NCBI GenBank assembly: GCA_002405835.1
Contig: DHMO01000031.1
Location: forward strand, 1 to 7,861
Direction of reading: 5' to 3'
Length of the DNA: 7,861 nt
From: Lentisphaeria bacterium UBA4640
GTDB taxonomy: Bacteria > Verrucomicrobiota > Lentisphaeria > Victivallales > UBA1829
Position numbers and translations under genes: made by a program. This document shows positions 1-5,169 of this stretch, piece after piece. How positions within the stretch are numbered: the first letter of the stretch is position 1; the number at the start of each line of letters is the position of its first letter. The notes under the pieces are model-generated. The model did no database searches and was not told the DNA's origin. It saw nothing but the letters and a program-made list of their open reading frames with translations.

Positions 1-503
1 TCCATCGGGAAGCCCTGCAGGCGCAGATCAGGTGCGAGTTTATGCAGGTGTTTGAGCTGATTTGCGAAAAACGAGAGTACAACCACACGTTTTTCAATTC
101 TGCGTCTGCGGATAATTTCAAGGATCTGTTCCGTACAATGAAAATCATCCTCCTTGAGTTCAATGAGAAGCTGAAGCGCGGGATCCGATTCGCCGAGAAT
201 CAGGTCAAGGACTTCATCGAACGTCGGGATCTGCGTTCCGCGGAACTCCTCGCCTTTCCAGAATCCGAAATCAAACGCCTTCAATTCCGCGAGCGTATAA
301 TCATGCACATTTCCGGTTCCATTGCTGCAGCGGTCAATTGTATCGTCGTGAGTGACAACAAGCGCGCCGTCGCGGGTCGGGTGGACATCGAATTCGATGG
401 CATCCACACCAAGCTGAACAGCTTTGCGGAATCCCGGCAGAGTGTTTTCCGGATAGAGAGAACGGCAGCCGCGATGAGCGACCAGTTGAAATTTGCGGTT
501 CAT
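1..503 (-). CDS. Glycerophosphodiester phosphodiesterase (partial, 3' end outside window)
   Basis: The visible 167 residues are the N-terminal two thirds of a GDPD-family enzyme, which hydrolyses glycerophosphodiesters to sn-glycerol 3-phosphate plus an alcohol. The family's active-site set is present in order: HRG at residues 10-12, PENT at 18-21, EFD at 37-39 (metal ligands Glu37 and Asp39), THDD with His52, and ELK with Glu115 and Lys117. There is no signal peptide; the protein begins directly with the first barrel strand, so it is probably cytoplasmic (UgpQ-like). The start at 503 is supported by an AAAGGAG ribosome site (510-516) six bases upstream. The family is usually about 240-260 residues, so roughly 70-90 residues lie beyond base 1. 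It is divergent from the DeoR-type regulator at 678, which suggests control by that protein. The family call is secure; the physiological substrate is not visible. Confidence 0.95.
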   Translation of the reverse strand, partial: MNRKFQLVAHRGCRSLYPENTLPGFRKAVQLGVDAIEFDVHPTRDGALVVTHDDTIDRCSNGTGNVHDYTLAELKAFDFGFWKGEEFRGTQIPTFDEVLDLILGESDPALQLLIELKEDDFHCTEQILEIIRRRRIEKRVVVLSFFANQLKHLHKLAPDLRLQGFPM

Positions 504-528
504 GAAAAGCTCCTTTCGTTTTCCGGGA

Positions 529-556
529 ACTATAACGCACAGCAATCTCTTTTCAA
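529..556 (-). promoter_or_regulatory. Sigma70-type promoter of the phosphodiesterase gene
   Basis: Read on the minus strand, TTGAAA (551-556) is followed after 16 bases by TATAGT (529-534). Each box matches the consensus at five of six positions. Transcription would start near 522, leaving a leader of about 19 bases that just contains the AAAGGAG site of the gene starting at 503. This is prediction by eye only. Confidence 0.6.
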
Positions 557-582
557 CAGAAAACCCGGAAACAGCGCAATTT

Positions 583-621
583 TTTGTTCAAATGCTCAAA
601 ACAAACGAACAAATGCGCAAA
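583..621. promoter_or_regulatory. Putative DeoR-type operator: 12-bp direct repeats with overlapping inverted repeat
   Basis: CAAATGCTCAAA (589-600) and CAAATGCGCAAA (610-621) differ at one base and are offset by exactly 21 bp, two turns of B-DNA. Overlapping them, TTTGTTC (583-589) and GAACAAA (607-613) form a perfect 7-bp inverted repeat with centres 24 bp apart. The array lies between the divergent phosphodiesterase and DeoR-type genes, about 30 bp upstream of the phosphodiesterase -35 box. DeoR-family proteins commonly bind repeated sites in their own promoter regions, so binding by the product of the gene at 678 is the simplest reading, but it is inferred from position. Confidence 0.5.
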
Positions 622-677
622 CATAGCTTGCATTTTTAGCAAAAAGAGTTAGTTTAATGAGAAAGGAGAAAACAGCC

Positions 678-1526
678 ATGAAACAGGATACCGACCGGAA
701 AATATTGTCGCTTCTTGAACAAAAGCATTCGCTCTCCGCACGGGAGACGGCGGAACAGCTCGGAATCAGCGGGGCCACAATACGGCGGGCGTTCCGCCGG
801 CTTGCGGAACTCGGAGAAGTCCGCCGCATTCACGGAGGGATCGAAGCGCTGGACCGCGGAATGGATCCCGCATACCCGTTTTTTCTCCGGATGCAGTGGT
901 TCACAAAAGAAAAAGAGGCTCTCGCCGCGCGGACAGTTCCCCTGCTTGCCGGCTGCCGCTCCGTGTTTATTGACGGAGGAACGACAACCGCGCATCTCGG
1001 AATGATGCTCCGGGACACCTCATTGCGGATCATAACAAACTCTCTGGCTCTCAACGATGTTCTGTCTCATGGAACAGTGGCGGAGAGCGGACCGGAAGTG
1101 ATATTGACCGGAGGACGCGTCAACCGCAAATCCGCGATTCTGCTCGGTCCGGAAGCGGAAAGTTCGCTTGATCATTTTCATGCCGATGCCGCCGTTATCT
1201 CCGGCTCCGCTCTGGACGACCGTTTCCTTTACGACAATATGGAAGAGGCGGCGGCGATTCAGCGGAAGATGATAGCGAACTCCGACCGCGTCATCATTGT
1301 CGCCGATGCAAGCAAATTCGGTCAAACCGCCCCCTCCGCAGTCGTTCCGGTGGAAAAACTTTCGCTCATCGTGACAAATTTTATTTCCGAAAATTACCGG
1401 ATTGTGCAGGAGCTGAAGCGCAAGGGCATTGAATTCAGCTTCTGCACATCTGCAGAACTCAGCGGAAACACTCAGCAAGCGGAAGCCGCCGTCGTTTCGC
1501 ATCTTCCGCAATCATCCCGGCAATAA
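678..1526 (+). CDS. DeoR/GlpR-family transcriptional regulator
   Basis: This 282-residue protein has the two-part DeoR layout. An N-terminal winged helix-turn-helix (about residues 5-58) contains SARETAEQLGISGATIRR and ends in the signature RIHGG (50-54). A DeoR C-terminal sugar-phosphate sensor domain follows (about 75-255), with FIDGGTT (97-103), ITNS (119-122), LTGG (143-146), GPEAE and ADASKFG (209-215). Family members are usually repressors released by a phosphorylated sugar or polyol. An in-frame ATG exists at 657, but the start at 678 is preferred because AAAGGAG (662-668) sits nine bases before it and the seven extra residues match nothing in the family. The family usually has Asp after IRR in the recognition helix; here it is Ala38. 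Residues 261-282 are a low-complexity tail beyond the sensor domain that overlaps the convergent esterase gene. The divergent GDPD gene suggests a GlpR-like link to glycerol 3-phosphate, but the ligand cannot be read from the sequence. Confidence 0.93.
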   Translation: MKQDTDRKILSLLEQKHSLSARETAEQLGISGATIRRAFRRLAELGEVRRIHGGIEALDRGMDPAYPFFLRMQWFTKEKEALAARTVPLLAGCRSVFIDGGTTTAHLGMMLRDTSLRIITNSLALNDVLSHGTVAESGPEVILTGGRVNRKSAILLGPEAESSLDHFHADAAVISGSALDDRFLYDNMEEAAAIQRKMIANSDRVIIVADASKFGQTAPSAVVPVEKLSLIVTNFISENYRIVQELKRKGIEFSFCTSAELSGNTQQAEAAVVSHLPQSSRQ

Positions 1527-2133
1527 GGCGCGCGCCTTTTTCACGGAAATGCGTGTCATCCGCCGCACCTTCCTTCCAGTCGGGATAGACGCCCGGAGGA
1601 ACATGCATGAAATATTCCGCAGAAGCCTCCGCGCCGATCCGATTCAGCCAGTCCGTCGTCATGGCGTTCAGATCAATCAGCGGAACATCCGTCTCCTCTG
1701 CGGTTCTGCGCATCAGCTCCGGATACACTCCGAGGGTCTGAAGCAGCACACCGTGTTCATCGAACTTGCGGCGGGCAACCGATGTCAGCAAAACGGGAAA
1801 CGCCTCCTTCGCACGGACTTCGGAAATGAAACGTTTCAGATTCGCGCAATAGGCGCTTTCATCCGCGTAATCATACGGAATATCCGCTTTCTGGTCATTG
1901 TGTCCGAACTGGATCAGCACAAAATCATCCTTTCGCAGAGCTTCAAGCAGAGCATCCCAGCGTCCCTGCGTGCGGAAACTCTTCGTGCTCCGTCCGGGCG
2001 AAGCGAAGTTGACAATGCGGATTTCCGGATGCGCCAGCTCCCCGAGAACCTGTCCCCAGCCGGTCATGGGGATGTGTTCCGCGGGATACGTTGCGGCAAT
2101 GGAATCTCCGGCAATCAGAATGGCAGACATCAT
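1459..2133 (-). CDS. SGNH esterase, CE12 rhamnogalacturonan acetylesterase-like
   Basis: This 224-residue protein has all SGNH-hydrolase blocks. GDS carries nucleophile Ser11, Gly47 lies in NFASPGRSTKSF (oxyanion hole), GHND has Asn79 at 77-80, and DDTH supplies Asp192 and His195. GRSTKSF together with QFGHNDQ is typical of carbohydrate esterase family 12, which removes acetyl groups from rhamnogalacturonan and related glycans. Family members are often secreted, but here the nucleophile strand begins at residue 4 and there is no signal peptide, so the enzyme is predicted to be cytoplasmic and to act on imported oligosaccharides. Two ATG codons are adjacent (2133 and 2130); GAGG lies five bases from the first and eight from the second, so either could be used. 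It is the second gene of the operon with the lyase at 4150. Its last 22 codons overlap the end of the DeoR gene. The family is well supported; the exact acetylated substrate is inferred. Confidence 0.9.
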   Translation of the reverse strand: MMSAILIAGDSIAATYPAEHIPMTGWGQVLGELAHPEIRIVNFASPGRSTKSFRTQGRWDALLEALRKDDFVLIQFGHNDQKADIPYDYADESAYCANLKRFISEVRAKEAFPVLLTSVARRKFDEHGVLLQTLGVYPELMRRTAEETDVPLIDLNAMTTDWLNRIGAEASAEYFMHVPPGVYPDWKEGAADDTHFREKGARLIAGMIAEDAKRRRLPLAECFR

Positions 2134-2143
2134 AATTTCCTCA
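2134..2143 (-). promoter_or_regulatory. Ribosome site fused to the lyase stop codon
   Basis: On the minus strand the stop TGA of the lyase gene (2141-2143) is read as AAGTGAGGAAATTATGATG. The GAGG of the esterase ribosome site therefore shares bases with the upstream stop codon, and only seven bases separate stop and start. This arrangement favours translational coupling of the two genes on one mRNA. Confidence 0.6.
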
Positions 2144-4150
2144 CTTTCCGGAATACCACGGAATCAGCACGCCGTCGACCGTCACTCCTTCCGGCAACTC
2201 CTTGACCGATGCGGCGTTTTTGCCGAGCACAGCAAAGAATGCGGCGGAAACGCATTTTACCGCGGGACCGTATGAAAGGACGAAGGTGTTGCCCTTGTCG
2301 GCTTCCGCCTGCTGAAGTTTTTCATTCCAGATGCTTCCGATGTCCGAAACCGTGTAGCCGGAGGAAACCGTGCACGGTGCATTCGTCTGAATCCGCAGTT
2401 CCGCTTTCGGGTGAACGTAATGAAAACTCTTATCCGTCAGTTTTTTCAACGAAGCATCATGATGCATGTTGTTGAGGTGAAGATGGGCGCGAAACTCAAA
2501 CGTTCCCTTTTCGGTGCTCATCTGATCCATCACGACCAGCCGGTTCTGTTTTTTGAGCCAGGCGAATGTGCGGATCATCGTTTTCATCGGTTGGGAATAA
2601 GCGGAGCGCATATCCTTGCGGAGAAGGAGCATCTCCGGTTCATCGCGAAATTCCAGTGTTGCGCAGTTCTGCTGTTTCACCGGGAGCTGATCCGCGCCGT
2701 CAACGGTCACCGTATTCGCGGCGGAAGTCCGGATGGAGAGCTGATGAATCGGGCGGCGGTACAGATTGGTGTTGCCGGAATGAACCACTATCGGGAAACC
2801 GTTGTATCCGAACACGAAATTGCCGCTTTCACGCCGTTTGTGCGCACTCACCTTGTTCGGGACATTGAAGTAACAGCCGAATACGGTGTCGCTCATCTTC
2901 CAGCCGGAACGCGCAATCAGTTCTCCGGAAGCGAACTGCGCGGTCAGCGGCAGGTTCAGGGCTTCCGGACTCTTCACTTCCGGATCCTTTCCATTGCCGA
3001 GCAGATAGCTTGCCGCATTCCAGTTCCACCACGGCGTGCGCCATTTGGTGCGCGAACCGAGATATGCCGCGGCTGAGTCACCGGACTCCAGCGCCAGCGC
3101 GTACATCACTGCCACCGGAGGCAAAGCAAAACTGTTGTCGTCGCAGAAGACGATCCGTGCATATTTTTCCGGATTGCAGAAATCATGATACATCATCCAG
3201 CGCGTCACAAGATGCAGCGGAGAGGTCCGGAAAAGCGTTTCGCGCTCTGTTGCGGTCAGATACGGGAGAACATCCGGGAGAACGCTCATCGCGTATCCGG
3301 CGTATCCGACACCCTCGCCGTAACTGCCGTCAGGCTCAAAGCTGGACTGGAAGTAGTTGGTCAGAGTCTCCACGGCGAAAGCGGCCTTTTCCGCATCGTT
3401 GAAATATTTTGCGGAAAGCAGCAGCGCTCCGCTGAGAATGGCGGACCAGTTGTTCGCCTGCCATTTCCGGCGCCGCTGAAGGTCCTCATATGCGGATTCC
3501 AGAACGAATTCGCGGTACTTTGCTTCCATCTGCGCAATTTCCTCCGCAGTAAACAGGTCGCGGCAGCGGACGAGCAGGAGATTCAGCGTGCGGGCGAATT
3601 GAAGGGTGTTTAGGTCAGCATAGCGCTTCTTGACGTTATCTTTCAGCCAGTTCCGGTAAGTCTGTCCCATCCAGAACCAGCGGTCAAGCGTCATGCCGTG
3701 AACTGCGTAATCGTGCACAAATTTCCCAATCTGCGGATTTCCGGTGAAAAACCAGGTCTCTGCAATGCGCTCCAGACCAAACCAGCGGAGCTGGTACGCG
3801 GGGAGATTCGCGGGAGGCAGACTCCAGGAATTGACATATTTCAGGACATGCGCGGTATTCTGACGCCGCCACGTGTCGCGTCCGGCGGGAACATCGCGGA
3901 AAAAGTTTGCCGCCTGAACCAGCTGCTCCGTTGTATACGGAACGGCGCGCAGTTCCCCGAGAGCGCGGATGCGGTCGGAGTTGACCTTCAGGTCGTTCAT
4001 CTTCAGCGGCTGAAAACCGGCGGGGGGCTCCAGCTTGAAAGTCCGCATGTCGGGGTAGATTCCAAGCAGGAGTTTTTCTCCGGCACACAGGCCGGAAGTC
4101 AGGAGAGTCAGCAGCAGGAATGCGGCGGACCGGCGAACAGAATGTCTCAT
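2141..4150 (-). CDS. Secreted heparinase II/III-like polysaccharide lyase
   Basis: The 669-residue product begins with a signal peptide: basic MRHSVRR, hydrophobic AAFLLLTLLTSGL, cleavage near residue 23. The Cys22 context is not a good lipobox. Residues about 60-390 form the helical toroid of polysaccharide lyases, with NNW at 233-235 and DGSYGEG-x-x-Y-x-x-Y at 274-286, the usual place of the catalytic Tyr. Residues about 405-660 form the beta-sandwich heparinase II/III-like domain, including RSGW (414-417) and GNFVFGYNGFP (443-453). Such enzymes cleave uronate-containing polysaccharides by beta-elimination outside the cytoplasm. The start at 4150 is chosen over an upstream in-frame TTG (4216) because it directly precedes the signal peptide, has AAGGAA seven bases before it, and the TTG lies inside the promoter -35 box. 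The beta domain looks atypical: positions expected to hold His, Asp and His metal ligands appear to be Arg439, His457 and Ala478. Activity and substrate are therefore uncertain, but the fold assignment is solid. Confidence 0.87.
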   Translation of the reverse strand: MRHSVRRSAAFLLLTLLTSGLCAGEKLLLGIYPDMRTFKLEPPAGFQPLKMNDLKVNSDRIRALGELRAVPYTTEQLVQAANFFRDVPAGRDTWRRQNTAHVLKYVNSWSLPPANLPAYQLRWFGLERIAETWFFTGNPQIGKFVHDYAVHGMTLDRWFWMGQTYRNWLKDNVKKRYADLNTLQFARTLNLLLVRCRDLFTAEEIAQMEAKYREFVLESAYEDLQRRRKWQANNWSAILSGALLLSAKYFNDAEKAAFAVETLTNYFQSSFEPDGSYGEGVGYAGYAMSVLPDVLPYLTATERETLFRTSPLHLVTRWMMYHDFCNPEKYARIVFCDDNSFALPPVAVMYALALESGDSAAAYLGSRTKWRTPWWNWNAASYLLGNGKDPEVKSPEALNLPLTAQFASGELIARSGWKMSDTVFGCYFNVPNKVSAHKRRESGNFVFGYNGFPIVVHSGNTNLYRRPIHQLSIRTSAANTVTVDGADQLPVKQQNCATLEFRDEPEMLLLRKDMRSAYSQPMKTMIRTFAWLKKQNRLVVMDQMSTEKGTFEFRAHLHLNNMHHDASLKKLTDKSFHYVHPKAELRIQTNAPCTVSSGYTVSDIGSIWNEKLQQAEADKGNTFVLSYGPAVKCVSAAFFAVLGKNAASVKELPEGVTVDGVLIPWYSGK

Positions 4151-4185
4151 GGTAAGGTTCCTTCTTTGGTTTGATGTTGCCGGGA

Positions 4186-4216
4186 ATAATCTTGCATGTT
4201 TTTCAGAAGTTGTCAA
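4186..4216 (-). promoter_or_regulatory. Promoter of the lyase-esterase operon
   Basis: On the minus strand a perfect TTGACA (4211-4216) is followed by AAGATTAT. The best -10 reading is GATTAT (4186-4191, four of six matches) with a 19-base spacer. A 17-base spacer gives the weaker AAGATT. The leader to the start at 4150 would be about 30 bases. The -35 box is strong and the -10 is not, which fits a regulated promoter, but this is visual prediction. Confidence 0.5.
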
Positions 4217-4224
4217 GAATTCTT
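4215..4224. promoter_or_regulatory. Palindrome AAGAATTCTT, candidate IclR operator
   Basis: This is a perfect 10-bp palindrome that shares two bases with the -35 box of the lyase operon and lies in the gap between that operon and the IclR-family gene. A regulator bound here would occlude RNA polymerase. IclR proteins bind short palindromes and often control a divergent neighbour, so the position is suggestive. No second copy was noticed in the window. Confidence 0.35.
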
Positions 4225-4277
4225 TCTCTCCGCCCCTTCCGTTTTCCGCTTATTGTGGAGAATCTTCATGCTTCCGA

Positions 4278-4305
4278 TTGAAATTCCGCGGACGGCATTT
4301 ATTGT
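4278..4305 (+). promoter_or_regulatory. Possible promoter of the IclR-family gene
   Basis: TTGAAA (4278-4283) is followed after 16 bases by TATTGT (4300-4305, four of six matches). Transcription would begin around 4312, just in front of the AAAGGAGG site at 4313-4320, giving a very short leader of about 15 bases. The phosphodiesterase promoter in this window has the same -35 box and spacer and a similarly short leader, which gives mild support. Confidence 0.35.
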
Positions 4306-4326
4306 AACGGCAAAAGGAGGGACATC

Positions 4327-5058
4327 ATGAACGACAGAATACAGGTGATTGAACGCGCATTCAAAATCCTTGAAGGAATCGCACTGGACACCAGCCGCCC
4401 CCACACCGTCGGGGAACTGGCAAAAGAGACCGGACTCAAAATACAGACTCTTTCCAAAATCGTCCGTACAATGACTGTGCTCGGCTATCTCGAAAACGTC
4501 GGCAGAAAAAGTGGGTATGTCCTCGGAGAAAAATTTCTTCAGCTCTCCGGCGGCTACCGGGAATTCGACGACCTCCGGCCGCTCGTGCAGCCGTATCTGA
4601 AAAAATACGCGGAAACCGTCGGCGAATACATCAGCTTCTCCGTTCTCCGCGGATACTACAAACACATTGTCTGCCGCATCCGCGCCAAAGAGGCGGACCC
4701 GGGGCTGCGCTGGTACTTCCCGACCGAAGAGAACCCGTTTGATTCCCTTTCCGGAATCTGTCTCGTCGCCCGGGTAAGCCGTACAAAACAGCTGAAGTTC
4801 TGCCGCAAATATCCCCTTCCCTCATTCTGGGGACCGCTCACCGAAACGGAGTTCCTCGCGAAGATGAAGCAGATCACACAGGAAGAATGCACCGTTCTGG
4901 AAAACCGCAGGATCGACAAGACGGTCATCTGCTGTCCCGTTTCCTTCGAAGGCGAAACCATCGGCTGTCTCGGCTCCTTTATGCCGCACGCCTCCTACAC
5001 GCCCGAAATCTCCCGGCAGCTCTGCGCGCTAGCCGCACAGATTTCCCGCCACTACTGA
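4327..5058 (+). CDS. IclR-family transcriptional regulator
   Basis: This 243-residue protein has the IclR architecture. An N-terminal winged helix-turn-helix (about 4-68) contains VIERAFKILEGI, VGELAKETGLKIQTLSKIVRTM and the wing GYVLGEKFLQLS. It is followed by an effector-binding domain (about 80-243) with the expected C-terminal PVSFEGETIGCLGSF strand pair. The length is close to the usual 250. The start is fixed by a near-perfect AAAGGAGG six bases upstream. IclR proteins act as repressors or activators of catabolic genes and respond to small carboxylates or sugar breakdown products. Placement between the divergent lyase-esterase operon and the downstream GH38-like gene makes it the likely local regulator of both, though this is inferred from context. 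The effector domain is rich in Cys (116, 145 and several near the C terminus), of unknown meaning. Confidence 0.92.
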   Translation: MNDRIQVIERAFKILEGIALDTSRPHTVGELAKETGLKIQTLSKIVRTMTVLGYLENVGRKSGYVLGEKFLQLSGGYREFDDLRPLVQPYLKKYAETVGEYISFSVLRGYYKHIVCRIRAKEADPGLRWYFPTEENPFDSLSGICLVARVSRTKQLKFCRKYPLPSFWGPLTETEFLAKMKQITQEECTVLENRRIDKTVICCPVSFEGETIGCLGSFMPHASYTPEISRQLCALAAQISRHY

Positions 5059-5108
5059 GCGGCATAAAAGCGTTCTGCACCATAAAGAGAGAAGCAAAAC
5101 GCGAAAAT

Positions 5109-5137
5109 TTGCAAAATCTTTTTTCTCTGCATATCTT
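5109..5137 (+). promoter_or_regulatory. Possible promoter of the GH38-like gene
   Basis: TTGCAA (5109-5114) and TATCTT (5132-5137) are separated by 17 bases, each matching the consensus at four of six positions. Transcription from about 5144 would give a 25-base leader containing AAAGGAA (5158-5164). The preceding 111-bp gap has no clear terminator for the IclR gene, so read-through from that gene is also possible. Confidence 0.35.
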
Positions 5138-5169
5138 ATTTCCGGAAACAAAAATGCAAAGGAACAGAT

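Noticed and set aside
42..626. Plus-strand open frame of 194 codons opposite the phosphodiesterase gene
   Set aside because: It lies antisense to an unmistakable GDPD coding sequence with a complete active-site set, and its own translation resembles no family. It is a shadow of the high-GC3 minus-strand gene.
628..658. Promoter for the DeoR-type gene: TTGCAT with TTTAAT
   Set aside because: The spacer is 19 bases, the -35 box matches only half the consensus, and the start of transcription would fall inside the ribosome site, so I did not annotate it.
657..677. Earlier ATG for the DeoR-type gene
   Set aside because: No ribosome site precedes it; the good AAAGGAG lies within this extension and fits the ATG at 678.
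4151..4216. N-terminal extension of the lyase from a TTG at 4216
   Set aside because: The TTG is the first half of the TTGACA promoter box, no ribosome site precedes it, and the extension would bury the signal peptide 22 residues inside the protein.
4213..4665. Minus-strand frame of 150 codons opposite the IclR gene
   Set aside because: It covers the IclR helix-turn-helix region antisense and has no ribosome site or family resemblance.
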